Shown in pieces: positions 1-11,786 of a stretch of DNA of 64,000 nt. The position numbers and the translations under genes are program-made. The notes beneath the pieces were generated by a model. That model was not told where the DNA came from. It ran no database searches and saw only the letters and a list, made by a program, of their open reading frames with translations. How positions within the stretch are numbered: the first letter of the stretch is position 1; every line of letters begins with the position of its first letter. This DNA is from Mikania micrantha (lineage: Eukaryota > Streptophyta > Magnoliopsida > Asterales > Asteraceae), in NCBI GenBank assembly GCA_009363875.1, contig CM018683.1, positions 48,783,711 through 48,847,710 of the forward strand. Direction: 5' to 3'.

Positions 1-67
<67 letters not shown>

Positions 68-107
68 GTGTGTGTGTATATATATGTATATATGTGTGTG
101 TGTGTAT
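1..107. repeat. TA/TG dinucleotide microsatellite
   Basis: The window opens with about 37 bases of pure TA repeat, followed by alternating short TG and TA blocks to about base 107. It is a simple sequence repeat with no coding content. The true left edge lies outside the window. Confidence 0.97.
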
Positions 108-135
108 AGGGAGAAGATCAAATGTTAACCCATGT

Positions 136-339
136 TTATTGCGTTAACCGAATAACCACATCTTATTACTTTGAGACCCACACTAAAGTAAATCTAAAGG
201 TGTATATTTTTTCTTTTTCTTTTAAATTAATGTAGGGCCCATTATATTAACAAAAAATAAGAAAAAAACATGCACCTTTAGATTTACTTTAATATGGGCT
301 CCAAAGTAATAAGATGTAGTTATTCGGTTATCGCAATAA
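136..339. repeat. Hairpin-type inverted repeat, possible MITE
   Basis: Bases 136-202 and 273-339 are near-perfect inverted repeats of about 67 bases: the left arm begins TTATTGCGTTAACCG and the right arm ends CGGTTATCGCAATAA. The arms are separated by a 70-base AT-rich centre. No transposase and no clear target-site duplication could be seen, so the class is unknown. It could be a MITE or an inverted fragment pair. Confidence 0.75.
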
Positions 340-608
340 GTAATGATCGGTTGTTAACTCACCTTAATTGCGGTAACCTATTAACCCTGGCAAAATCAAC
401 CTAAATCTTTGAAATTTTTTTTCATAACATTTATTATACATAAATATGGTTGTTCCTTTTTTGTGTTTTTACTAATTTACAAGCATTTCGAAATTAAAAT
501 AAGTGTATGTTTGTGTTACACTGCATGTACATATTTATTTACATTGACGTAATATCCTAAACGGTGATTAACTAACAAAAACACAAAGCAGAAACCCCCC
601 CCCCTCCC
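340..608. other. No recognisable gene; short AT-rich spacer
   Basis: Nothing coding or structural was recognised apart from a C-rich tract at 595-608. That tract marks the boundary where similarity to the block at 28757-29070 begins. Confidence 0.5.
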
Positions 609-920
609 CATTTATGTGAACTGCAGAGTAATCTCTACCATCCGAGGAGGGATGGCTAAGACTAATGAGAAATACTAACCCTAAAGGATGTGACAAAAGC
701 TAACTCCATCATTTCTATTGAAAACTAGAACTTACAGTTTTTCCCTACATCCAAAATATCCAAGCTACTATATTAGGAGAGGGTGTATTTCATTCCAAAA
801 TACTATATGGTTGTAGAACATACGTAAGAGATAATCAGACACTTCCACTTGGTGTAAGGAAAGTCGTACCTGATAATTATGCTTAAATTTCTAGACGAAA
901 TTTCTTTAATAAGGGGAGAT
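609..920 (+). pseudogene. Decayed 3' end of a Ty3/gypsy internal region (E' copy)
   Basis: This stretch matches 28757-29070 closely, including the shared CTGCAGAGTAATCT near the start and a polypurine tract (AAGGGGAGAT) at 911-920 just before the LTR. In better preserved elements in this window the same place holds the C-terminal end of integrase followed by a tract of the AAATTTC..ACGAAATTTC type. No open frame remains. Only this tail of the internal region is present; upstream similarity stops abruptly at about 609. Confidence 0.7.
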
Positions 921-1248
921 AGTGACAACCAGTACGAAACCGTCAAGAGACTATACGATAGTACAACCGTTACAGGCTTTAGAATAAATACTTAAGTGTA
1001 TTTCTATGATAAGCTATGAACAAAGTACAAAACAAGATGAGCTGAAACAACATAAATGACAATGTGTACTAACAACAAAACACAACAGTCGTCACACAGA
1101 TCTTTCGATAACAAGGATCGGACGACTAAAAATCTCACGGGAGAATACAAATGAATGATAATCATCACTATGAAGTCTATAAATGAATGTGAGGACATAA
1201 CTATTTAATAATAATCCGATATCATTACGTAAATGTTAGGCCGACAAC

Positions 1249-1280
1249 GTATTCGTGTGAGTGACGATTCACATGAATAT
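1249..1280. promoter_or_regulatory. Palindrome around GTGACGAT in LTR E'
   Basis: Arms GTATTCGTGTGA (1249-1260) and TCACATGAATAT (1269-1280) flank the core GTGACGAT (1261-1268). Both mismatches between the arms would be G-T wobble pairs. The same arrangement with different arm sequence occurs in LTRs H, A and B. The core contains TGACG, the motif known for TGA-type bZIP binding; binding here is an inference. Confidence 0.55.
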
Positions 1281-1597
1281 ATCTGTTAGTTTGATGTTTT
1301 AAATGAAACCTGGAAAATAGATAACCAAATCAGAAAGTGAAACTGATGTCGGATTCGTATGGCTAGCGCTCTTTACGAATACGCGCGTAAGTTGCGTTTT
1401 CTGACAAAACAATAAAAATAAATGTTTTTGAACTCTAAAATAACAGAAAGAAAATAAGATAATATTTATTAGGAATTATCACCTAAAAAAATTTAATTTA
1501 AATTAATTTATAAAAAACATATGTAAGTAACGTAACGTGACGAAACAATATGTTTTCGTGAAACAGAACGACACCGAATGCGCGTTTAAAGACCAGG

Positions 1598-1680
1598 ACT
1601 ATAAAAGCCCTTTTCTTCTTTCTTCTTCCTCATTTTCAGCTCATTTTCCTCTCTCTCTCTCTCTCTCTCTCACACTAGAA
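1598..1680 (+). promoter_or_regulatory. TATA box and CT-rich leader of LTR E'
   Basis: CTATAAAAGCCC at about 1600-1611 is followed within 20 bases by a pyrimidine-rich run with (CT)n at 1651-1670. This is the layout of a plant core promoter with a Y patch. Related LTRs have the same pair at the same offset: about 29774 in E, about 3396 in F and, on the minus strand, 14257-14265 in A. Confidence 0.6.
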
Positions 1681-2047
1681 CCGTCATTTTCTCTCTACTC
1701 TCTATCTAAAACCCTAACACTCAACCTGAGCAAACCATCACCAAATTTGGTGTTCTTGGTGTGAAAAAGACCCTCTTAACGACTAGAACAATGAAATACA
1801 ACATATCGGAGCTCAAAACAACAAGAATCAAGGTAAAAATGAAGCTAAATTTTTGATTTTAGGGTTTTCTCACAAACCTGGAAATCTTGAACTTGTAACA
1901 AGTGGTAGGCACCTCGAATCTCATCAAAACGACATGAAAATGAATTTAGGACACTTGGAACATGATAGAACTAAGCTTTGGATAGTTGAAAATGGCTGGA
2001 GTTCTTCCTGGAAATGGTACCGACATATGAAGGTGCTTAAGACCTAA

Positions 2048-2312
2048 GTATCGCCGGTCTAAGAAGGAAGCAGCTTAAAAACCATCAACACTGCTCAGTT
2101 TGATGGTCGTATCGGTTTGTTCTCATCGATACTAGTAATGTCGACGAGGTCCAAGGGTATTAGGGTCAGGTCTCATCATCCATATTAACAGATAGATGAT
2201 GAGAGATCGTCGATATTATGGGCATCGATACTATAGTATCGACAACTACATCTTCATTATTCGCAGCTTGTGTCGACACTATTAGTGTCGATACTAACCA
2301 GCTGTTCCTCGA
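2048..2312. repeat. Cluster of TATCGA/TGTCGA-type short motifs in LTR E'
   Basis: Short degenerate motifs such as ATCGATACTA, AGTATCGAC and TGTCGATAC recur in both orientations through this segment. The same motif type is clustered at 3794-4092 in LTR F and 62403-62708 in LTR G, always shortly downstream of the first possible splice donor. LTRs A, B and H carry a different motif in the equivalent place. Confidence 0.6.
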
Positions 2313-2975
2313 TACTATTATCATGATGAACTCAAAGTAGTTTAAACATCAGTTAAGGCATAAATAATCAGCTATAAAGATCAAACAATGTAAGAGAAAT
2401 TAGATAGTATTGATGGTGGTTCGAAAATGCATAAGTGTGACAACTAGTACCTGACCGCCCGGCAATCTTATGGTATGTGTACTTTCATAACTATTTTGTG
2501 TGATTACATATGTGAATTACAATTACGTGATAACAATTTTGTGGAAATTTATGACAATTGCGAGTAATAATGACAAGAACAGCTCGGTTGTGATCTGATT
2601 CATTAGATAACAGGAATCAGATAACCGACAACACAATGAGAAATCAATGTGAAATCAATGAGAACAAGTGAAACAGTAAGTCAAGTTGTGATCCTTAATG
2701 AGAATGTCCAGTCCAAAACAATAATATGATATCGTTTTCGAATATTAAACTGACAGAGTGTTTGTGTGGGTGACGATTCGTTAAAATATATCTAAGGGTT
2801 TAACGTTCTGAGTGATATCTGTAAAGTAGAAAACCAAATCAGAAAGTAAAGCCATCGTCATGTTCGTTCAGGTGATGATTTGTACGAATACGCGCGAAGG
2901 TGATACGATATGAAGAAACTGTCAAAATAAACTTTTTTGAAACTTTAAAAATAATAAAAAGGAATTTAAAATTTT

Positions 2976-3256
2976 GAGTAAATTACGGTTTTGGCCCCCG
3001 TGGTTTAAATGTTTAACCATTTTGGCCCAAAATAGAATCTTCTATCAATTCAGCCCGTGTGGTTTAAACAACTAACATTTTTTGCCCCTAACCATAGTTA
3101 TTAGATTTTGGGCCAAAACTGTTATAATAGTTAAGTTTGAGGGGGGCCAAAACCGATAGTTGTTTAAACCACAGGGGCTGAATTGATATAAGATTTTATT
3201 TTGGGCCAAAATAGTTAAAACATTCAAACCATAGGGGCCAAAACCGTAATTTACTC
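2976..3256. mobile_element. Mutator-type MITE with long inverted repeats and 9-bp TSD
   Basis: A 281-bp foldback begins GAGTAAATTACGG and ends CCGTAATTTACTC, with terminal inverted repeats of roughly 110 bases that include CGGTTTTGGCCCC. It is flanked by the 9-bp direct repeat TAAAATTTT (2967-2975 and 3257-3265). Nine-base duplications with long terminal inverted repeats are the mark of Mutator-like elements. It encodes nothing and would need a transposase in trans. LTR G has a deletion over this site, so insertion before or after the duplication cannot be told. Confidence 0.85.
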
Positions 3257-3793
3257 TAAAATTTTTTAGGAATCATAACCTAAAAATATTTAAAAAGAAA
3301 TCTTTTTATTAAAACGCTTATTTTAAAAGTTACGTTCCGTAACTGACACGTAAAAGCGAGATCGAGCAAACCGAACACACCCGAAATGAACTGGAGTATA
3401 AACCCCTTAATTCTACCTTCTTCCTCATTTAATACACATCCTCTCTCTCTCAAAAATTCGGAACTTTCTCTCTCTACACTCTCTCTAGATTTTGAACACT
3501 CAACCACCTCATTTCTTAGCCAAATCAAGAGATCTTGATACCAAAACGATCTTCGGAACATATACAACATGAAAGTACAAGAGATCGGAGATCAAAGCGA
3601 CCAAAATCGAGGTAAAGATCAAGATAAGTTTCGGTTTTTAGGGCTTTGTTCAAACCGAGACATATGAACTTGTAAACCGATTTTTACCCATCAACTCTCA
3701 TGAGATTAGCATGAAAATGATCTTAGGACACTTGGAAAATGCTAAAGATTAAGTTTGGAGAGTTTGTGAATGGCTGGAAAAGTGTTGGGGTTA

Positions 3794-4092
3794 GTATCGA
3801 CACTTGATCCTAAGGAAGATGATAGTATCGATGGACTATCATTACCACTGAACTTGGCATCGAAACTACTAGGTTGGATGGTCACCCCAGCCCCAAACCC
3901 GTGTCGATATTGTTAGCATCGACGAGTCCAAGGAGCATGATACTAGGCCATTGATATTAATATCTTCGATGAATAGGCCATCGATTCTAAGCTATCTTTG
4001 ATGCTGTTAGTATCTACAGGAGGGTCTTCAGCCTTATTGTTGATATTAACAATTTCGACACCCCTGCATGGCTGTTAAAATCATCGATACTA
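3794..4092. repeat. TATCGA-type motif cluster in LTR F
   Basis: Repeated degenerate motifs are seen, for example AGTATCGACACT, GTATCGATGG, GCATCGAAAC, GTGTCGATATTG, GCATCGACGAG and CATCGATACTAG. They lie just downstream of the possible exon 1 donor and match the cluster type of LTRs E' and G. Confidence 0.55.
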
Positions 4093-7000
4093 GTTCGTAA
4101 CTGATGTCCAAGTATTTTAGATTACAAGTTAAGCCATATTAACTAGATTCAAACTAATGGGACAGGGATGAATGGATTTAGTATCGGTGGATGGACAATA
4201 GGGTTTGTTCAAGTGGTACCCGATTCATGAACCAACGATATTAGTCCTTATCAAAAATAAACCTAATGACATTACCTATAACTACAAAACAAGTTTTTTT
4301 ACAGGTTAATTGAGTTTTCTCTAAGTGTTAACCAATTTAAAGTGTTTTAAAATGTAACATTTTCTTAAATCCTACATGGTTTTGATAAAGTACTTTCATA
4401 ATAGAATAAAAAAATAAATATTAAGTAAATAACTTATTTAAACTTACTTACTTAGTGTAAACAAATAACAAAAGACTTTGAAAGTTTATAACTATTGAAA
4501 GTCTTAATGTTTTCAAAACATACATTGAGTGTAAGGCCTAAGGTCAAGTTCAAAATAATTAGCAATGAAATATCACGAACTACTAAAGTTAACTCAAATG
4601 GTTAAGTGTTAGTATATATATTTCAAATTCAATTTATAATTAGGACAAAGGTAATCAAGTAAAGTCAAATGGAATCAATGTGGAGTTATAACAAAGTAAA
4701 CTATAAGTAGGGTTATTCATAACACAGAACCCATACTTACAAGTGTGAACATCAAATAAATCAATCATAGGGCTTTAAATACAACACACATCACAACAAT
4801 GAGTGCGTGCTTTCTTTGTTAACATTCAACCAACACAATACCAATGTGAGTTCATTTGCCCCTTTTTTAATCTTTTGATTTCAAAATACGGGGCTGAGAA
4901 GCATGCTAAACTCTTTTCTTAAAGATTTTAGTACAATTATACTTTATTTATCACAATGATGTAAGACAAGTTATACTTTTGTTAATACATCTACATCTAT
5001 CTATGTTTATTTCAATGTTGTCATGTGTCTATTGTGAATCCAAGTGCGTCAAGTCCCTTTTAGTTCGTTTACCATTAAGTGGCATTGGCCAGGACCGACG
5101 ATAACGTAGTGATACCATAAGTTTGACAAACTTCTGAAGAGTGAAGTCGGTACGTTATGCATATCATAAATAACATTTGGCAAGTATCGTATGACCGGTA
5201 ACAGGGTGGCAACAGTCAGGTTTGGTAAACGGCCACGTGGGTGATATTAATCAACGGAAACTGCTAATAATTGTACCACATCTGTTCTATAGACTGGCAA
5301 GACTAAGCGACTGCCCACACTCATGTCAGCAGTTGGTGACATATCGTTGTTAAGTCAAGTGAGTATCAATGGATAGGGATAAATTGGAGGCTTTGTGGTT
5401 TGACTTGGTGTTGACCACAATGTGATCCTATTTAGGCTCTATTCGTCAATTGGGAGAAAACATAAAATGAGTTGATTGTCACTTCTAATTTAGAAGTGAG
5501 TAACAGTAAACTCTACATACGAGAATACAATTAAAAAGGTTAAGATTTATTAAAATTTGTATGTTTAAAACATTAAAGCATTGTCATTACTTATGTTATG
5601 GTAGATTATGCCTACAAAACATTACTTCTTTATAACAATTGTTTGATGAGAATCATAACATGTTAGGAAAACAAATGTTGGAAATGAAATGTGTTATCCT
5701 TAGTTGCACTACAGGTGGTGTTGTATTCAGTCAAGTGTGTGGTGGGCTGGTGGCTCCACTTGTTGGTACGTATGCCTTATATATAAGCATTCTTGACTGA
5801 ATGGAGCCCTATCTATATTTGGAACTAAGGAGAGAACATTGATGGGGGATAAGACATGAGAATTTCAATAATACTTGAGAATAACATTTTTCAACATTTC
5901 TGAAATGCTTAACTTATGAACTCACCAACCTCGTGTTGACTTGTTTTACTTGCATGCTTTCTCAGGTGACGAACATGTTTAGTCACCAGGATTCAGTACA
6001 TAGCTAGAGAGACTTGGTAGTGGACCTAGCTAATTTTATGTGCATATCTTTTGATGACATTATGTGAATCACTGTTGTACATTTTGTGCAGATACAAGAT
6101 AGCAACTTTATGATTCTTTTTGGTAGATTTACATTGTTAAATTATGAACATAACTGATGTAAATTAACTTTGTAAATCTATGTCTATGTCAATTTAGCAT
6201 TTCCCATTATATATCATGTGCCATGTAAACAATCTGATCATTTCGATTATCACACGATATCACGCCTTGGGACCATTCCGCCCGACGGGAAAGTCGATCC
6301 AGCCCGCTGGCTTGGGGTGTGGCAATAAGTATGGGTTTTGATATTATTATTATCAACACCCATCTCTTAGCCAATTCCAGCCGTCGACATTAGTTCAAGC
6401 ATGCAAACCAAGTGTTTTAAACACCAAACTCATTGGAAAACAAAACCTTTTGGAGCGGTTAAGGATGAGTGTTAGTGATAGTATTGGCAAGAGAGCCATT
6501 AGGGTTGCTTGCAATTGTCAGATCTATAACCTTCGATACTAATACTTGGTATTCAAAGTTAAGTGATCTTAGGAGTTAAATAAGATTAGATAAACATAAT
6601 GAAAGAACTAAATCAAAGTGAATAAAGACAAGAATTTGGATAAGGGTTTGGATTGAGACTTAAGGGAGGTTAATCCAATTCCAAGTCTATAACGCTTAAG
6701 GTTTTCTTAAAACTAAACCTATATTTTAGTAACATGCCTTTATGAATGGTCTATGATTAAGTTATAAAGATAAAAAAAATGGATTTTATAAAAACAAACT
6801 TAGCTTTCTTAAGTAATGAATGGTTTTACAATAACATAAAAACATATTTTTTCTTAAATTAGTTAAGTCTTATGCATTCATGAGCAATAGTTGAACATAT
6901 ACAAGTAATACAAATCACATAGACAAACTTAGTAACACAACATGATTTAGAACATATCACTTAGTTTAATGACTTAGATATTAATTCTATCATATAGGCA

Positions 7001-9252
7001 GGACTAATAAACCACATAATCTTGGATAGAACACTTAGTTGCTCATCAAACTCTAAACACAACTTTCAAACACATACGAATGCTAATAATGTTGAACACA
7101 AACCAATTAAACATAGGTTGAATGCAATCCAACTACAAACAATGAGCGCGTAACTGTAAACAAGTCAACTATGAGACACCACATGTGAGTTCATTGCCTT
7201 TTTTCTAATCGTTCTGGTTTATAACTGCGGGGCTGAGAAGCATGCTTACATATTTTATTATGATTATAAATTGTATGTATTGTTTTTCGAAATTATTATG
7301 CTATGCATCTATGATCATTTAGGATATCTCTGGGTGTTCATATATTTAATTCTTGTCAAACATAAAATAATTTTCTAACAACTATTATGTTAGATTAAAT
7401 TATTTTCTTGTGAAAACATTTTGAGTATGTATCAAGTAAATTTTACAGTGAAAAAACTGAGAAATATCAAAGATAACATGTGCGAACTAAATAATACGAA
7501 ACAAGACGAAACAAGAAATCCTATATCTCAAGAAGTCATGGCTAGACTTGTTGGTTGTAGGCCACATGTGTGATGATATTTCCAGAATTCACTAAATAGT
7601 CTTGATTTCAATCGATCTCAAGACATTTAAACTTAACTTTCTATTAACCATGTATTAACTGTTTTAAACATTTTAAAATGGGATTGATGTGTAAACGAAA
7701 AGGTATTGTGATGAAATATCAAAAAGTCCATAACATGTGAGAATGACAAATTGTGAGAACTTATAGAATGAGAGTGATTCTAGTAAACCTATTTCAATTA
7801 TATCACTATTATCATGTGTCAGTTGTGAATCCAAATGTGTTAAGTCCTTTTTAGTTTGTTTACCATTAACTGGCAGTGGCTACGACCGACGATAATGTAC
7901 TGGTACAATAAGTTTGACAAACTTCTTGCGAGTGAGGTCGGTACGTTATGCGCATTGTAAATATCATTTGGCCGGTATCGTATGACTGGTAACAGGGCGG
8001 CATCCGTCAGGTTTTGTAAACGGCCACATGGGTTATAATAATATGATAGAACCATACTATCAATCAGCCACAACTGTTCTGGATACTAACAATGACCTGG
8101 TTGACTAATAATCAGCATTGATTGGTGACAAACAGTTGCGAAGACATCTGTGAGAACATAATTCCAAAACTAATGAGTGTAGATTGGAAGCATAGTGGTT
8201 TGAGTTCTTGTTGACAACAATTCTGTTCAATTGAAATTCATTAATTAAATGACTTGACTATCATTTCTAGTTGGGAATGAGAAACCCTAAATTCATTCAT
8301 TTGAGAACAAATGTGATGATTGAGAACTTGTGTGTGATTGGAGAGTGAAAGCCTTAGTTTCCATTCAGGACATGATCGTGTCTTGTCAAGGGCAAGGTGG
8401 GATGAAAGTTGGGCTTGACCCTACATATGCCCTATATATAAGCGATACTTGACAAGACGGGGTGATGTCAGTAGTGAGGTCTAAGGTGGAAGCTGTTGCG
8501 TTAGGTATGTCAAAACACTTTAAAACAAGAGGAATTCTTTACCTAATGAATATTAGTGGGAAATTCCAATATTCAAAATATCATGATCTGAACGAGAGTT
8601 ATTTTATTAACTCATGTTATCAAACATGATAAACCTTAGGAAAGGTAAAACAATGGGGGAATATTTCTGTATGGGACGTGGAGAACTTATTTGAGAATTC
8701 TGATAGGTTTTTAAAACTGGATAAAGTTTTCTTAAACATTTTCAAAGGAATTAAACAAATGAACTCACCAACCTAGTTTTGACTTGTTTTTTCATGATTC
8801 TTCTCAGGTGACGGACATGTTTAGCCACCAAAAGCAGGAGATGAGTTAGGTTGCCTATTAGGCGGACCTAGCAGATTTTGTGCATTTGCCTAGAGACAAC
8901 ATATGATTAAGTACATTTTGCAGACTCGTTACTGTAACATCAGTGCCGGAATCGTACCGGAACAGTGATCTCAACAGTGTCATGAACAGTAATCAGGTAC
9001 AAACTATATATGTTTCATTTTATGTCATGTTTCTATCATATATCATTATCAGTTTGTGTTATCAAACAGTGAATTCGAAATCATTTCAGAGAAACAGAAT
9101 TCAGAAAAACATGGTTCACCAGTCAGATAATTATCTGGCATCACTGAACCATCATGTGATTACGTGTTAGGATTTTATTATGTACAAATGTATGTGAGGC
9201 TTTACAGAACAAAACAACACGGATGTCGTTAAGTGAATGCTAAATCGACGGA

Positions 9253-9284
9253 TTATTCGTATAGGTGACGATCTATACGAATAA
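9253..9284. promoter_or_regulatory. Perfect 12-bp palindrome around GTGACGAT in LTR H
   Basis: TTATTCGTATAG (9253-9264) and CTATACGAATAA (9273-9284) are perfect inverted repeats around GTGACGAT (9265-9272). A second GTGACGAT lies at 9367-9374 with weaker arms (TTCGT and ACGAA), 102 bases downstream. Confidence 0.7.
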
Positions 9285-10055
9285 ATCTGAAATTTTAACA
9301 ATCTGAATGATATCCGATAATTAGAAAACAATATTGAAAAGTATAGTTGTCGTCGTGTTCGTACGGGTGACGATTTGAACGAATACGCACGGCGACCGTA
9401 CGATTCGATTTTAAACAGTAAATTTAATATTTCAGAAATTTTAAAATAAATGAAAGATATTTAGTTAATTTACTAGGAATAACCACTTAGAAAAATTTTA
9501 TAACTCTTATTTTATAAACCGAATCGTTTTGTTACGAAAATTACGAAGAACCGACGTTTTACGCGAAACCGAACGAGACCGAACAACCGGGTATTTTTGA
9601 AACATTTAATGATGCATTTATTTCCCTCAACCACCATCACCAACTCATTTTCATTTCCCAATCTCGTTCTCTCCCGCTCTCACTAGAATCACCACCTTCT
9701 CTCGAAGATTACTCAACCATCTTGCATCGGATTCAAGTGTTCTTGGAGTTAAAACGACCACCTCTTCATGTAGATCAAGAAAGTACAAGGAGTTCAAGCT
9801 TACATCCAACAAATTTGAGGTAAATCTCAGTTTATAAATCAATTTTTATAGTGTAAATCGCGACCTTTATAAATCATTGATGATTAACCGAAACAAACGC
9901 ACCTAATCACTTAGGTGAACACTTGTGAACGACTAGGGAACATTAGGAACTGATCTGAAACAGGTTAAGGATGATGATGAAAGTGAAGATGCAAGTTCGT
10001 GAGTGGTTACCATCGTCCAAACCTTTAACCAGGGAACGAACATGTTGCCATTAAC

Positions 10056-10415
10056 CAGCGAACCTGCAGCCGAACCCGGGGAAGGGCGAACCTCCTTGGC
10101 CGAATCCTTTGGGACGAACCCTGGCAAACACCGAACCTCTCAAGGCAGCCGAACCCTAAAGAATCGCCGAGCCCTTTTGACCTAGTCGAACCCATGGACG
10201 AACCATCCCTCCGCCGGAGTTCTAGACCACGAACCCTCACATGCTACTAACCTTCCTTCTGTGGCCAAAGCATGGTGCGAACCTACCTGCTGCCGCATGC
10301 ATGGCCGAACCCTAGACAATCAACATTCAGCCGAACCCTTGAACGCAAATGGCAGCGAACTTAGGGGTTAGTTTTGAGTTAGCCGAACCTACTTGAGCAC
10401 CCACAGGTTCGCTGA
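10056..10415 (+). repeat. CGAACC motif cluster in LTR H
   Basis: About 13 copies of CGAACC and one reverse copy (GGTTCG) lie within 360 bases, usually as CCGAACCCT or ACGAACCCT, with irregular spacing and non-repetitive DNA between them. They lie shortly downstream of the possible splice donor at 9819. No open frame explains the spacing. Confidence 0.75.
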
Positions 10416-11786
10416 TCCCTTGCATGTAAACCTTAGCCATTAACAAATGGATGATAAATCTGGGTTTATTAGGTGCATAAGAACATATATACGTGTACAT
10501 TCATGGGATGATATTAAGGGTGTATGTGTGAGGTGATTAATTAGGGCTTTCTTATAATTAAACTCAAGATCTAACTCTTGAGAATTAAAATGGGTTAAGC
10601 ACCATGAGAAATAAAATGTGAATGAGGTTTCTTAAAAAAACCCTAACAACTTAGCATGAGTGGTTGGCACTTAGTTAGATGACCCAATATATCAAGGGGA
10701 AGGCATTGAAAAATCAAAGGCAAACAATGGGTCTAGGTTGGCCCAATGGGCTTAACCCAAACCCATTAGGTGAAAACCTTATTTTACTAAAATTAAGGAC
10801 GTTTTAACGACAGAAGTTGTCACACCCCGGGCCGGCGGGAACGGATCGGGTTTTCCCGTCGGGCGGAAGGTTCCCGGGGCGCGATATCTTTGAATGATAA
10901 TCAAATGATCAGATTGTTTACATAGCACATGATAAATAAATGAGAAATTTCTAACACATCCATGATATAGAATTACAAGATTAAATTACACAGTATCGTT
11001 CATAATTTAATCAAGTAAATCTACCAAAAAGAATCAATGTAACTATATCTTGTATATGTACAAGATATACAAAAGATGATTCATATCCTTGTTTCCCCAA
11101 AAGCATGCAACACAAAATAAAGCTAGGTCTTCTAAAAGTCCACTAGCTTAATCTTTGCATGTATATGTCTACAACTGTTCGTCACCTGAGAAACATGTAT
11201 TTAAAACAAAGTCAACACTAGGTTGGTGAGTTCATAAGTAAGTAAATTGAAAACCATTGACTGATCATTCACACATTCACAATGATATAATTGTTGCTTG
11301 TATACTTGTTTCACCTGTTCCACCCAATGGCCTCTCCTTAGTTATATGTACAAGTAGTATATCACCTAACTAAGTATGCTTATATATAGGGAATCACGAA
11401 AGGGTCAAGCCCAGACGCTATCCCACCACATACTCAACCAAGTTCCACACCACTTGTGATACAACTAAAGATATCCATTTCCCAATCATCCAATTTGTCC
11501 GATGTGTCATCATATGTAGAATAATATAGTAAGAGGGGTTTAGTTATCAACCCGAAGTATTGATAGACCCTCGTTAAATTAAGGAATTTAGATTAATTAA
11601 ATCTGATCCTTGTATTATTCTATTACTTGTGAGGTTAACTTTTATGTTACACTTTTAATTTAATTAAAAGTATTAGTTAACTGTTCATCATAAGTCTCCA
11701 AATGTAGCGTATAGAATCCGAATGGAATCCATTTTAAATCCTCACGTAATCAGATTAAAATGCATTCCATTCTCTCCTATCCCGCC

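Larger units (their letters stand above)
2436..6324 (+). mobile_element. Solo LTR F (Ty3/gypsy), 5-bp TSD ATAAG
   Basis: The LTR begins TGTGACAACTAGTACC and ends GGGGTGTGGCA, and is flanked by the direct repeat ATAAG at 2431-2435 and 6325-6329. With no internal region it is a solo LTR of 3,889 bp, presumably left by LTR-LTR recombination. Its first 30 bases match the start of the LTRs of element A (read on the minus strand), so they belong to related families. It contains a 281-bp MITE (2976-3256), a TATAAACC box near 3397, a CT-rich leader, a possible donor at 3611/3612, a TATATATAA box at 5778-5786 and a CTCAG/GTGACG junction near 5965. LTR G at 60969 is inserted at the equivalent position of the duplicated block. 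Confidence 0.9.
921..8932 (+). mobile_element. LTR E' of a Ty3/gypsy element, interrupted by solo LTR F
   Basis: The LTR begins at 921 with AGTGACAACCAGTAC, where the related copy at 29071 has TGTGACAACCAGTAC, directly after a polypurine tract, so it is a 3' LTR on the plus strand. It is interrupted at 2435 by LTR F and resumes at 6325. Recognisable modules are a palindrome with a GTGACGAT core (1249-1280), a TATAAAAGC box near 1601 followed by a CT-rich leader, a possible splice donor AG/GTAAAA at 1832/1833, a TATATATAA island at 8433-8441 and a CTCAG/GTGACG junction near 8807. The distal end is missing because LTR H starts at 8933 within it. No protein is encoded. Confidence 0.75.

Noticed and set aside
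8943..9170. 75-codon plus-strand frame at the start of LTR H
   Set aside because: The equivalent region in B LTRs does not keep this frame; it is non-coding LTR DNA.
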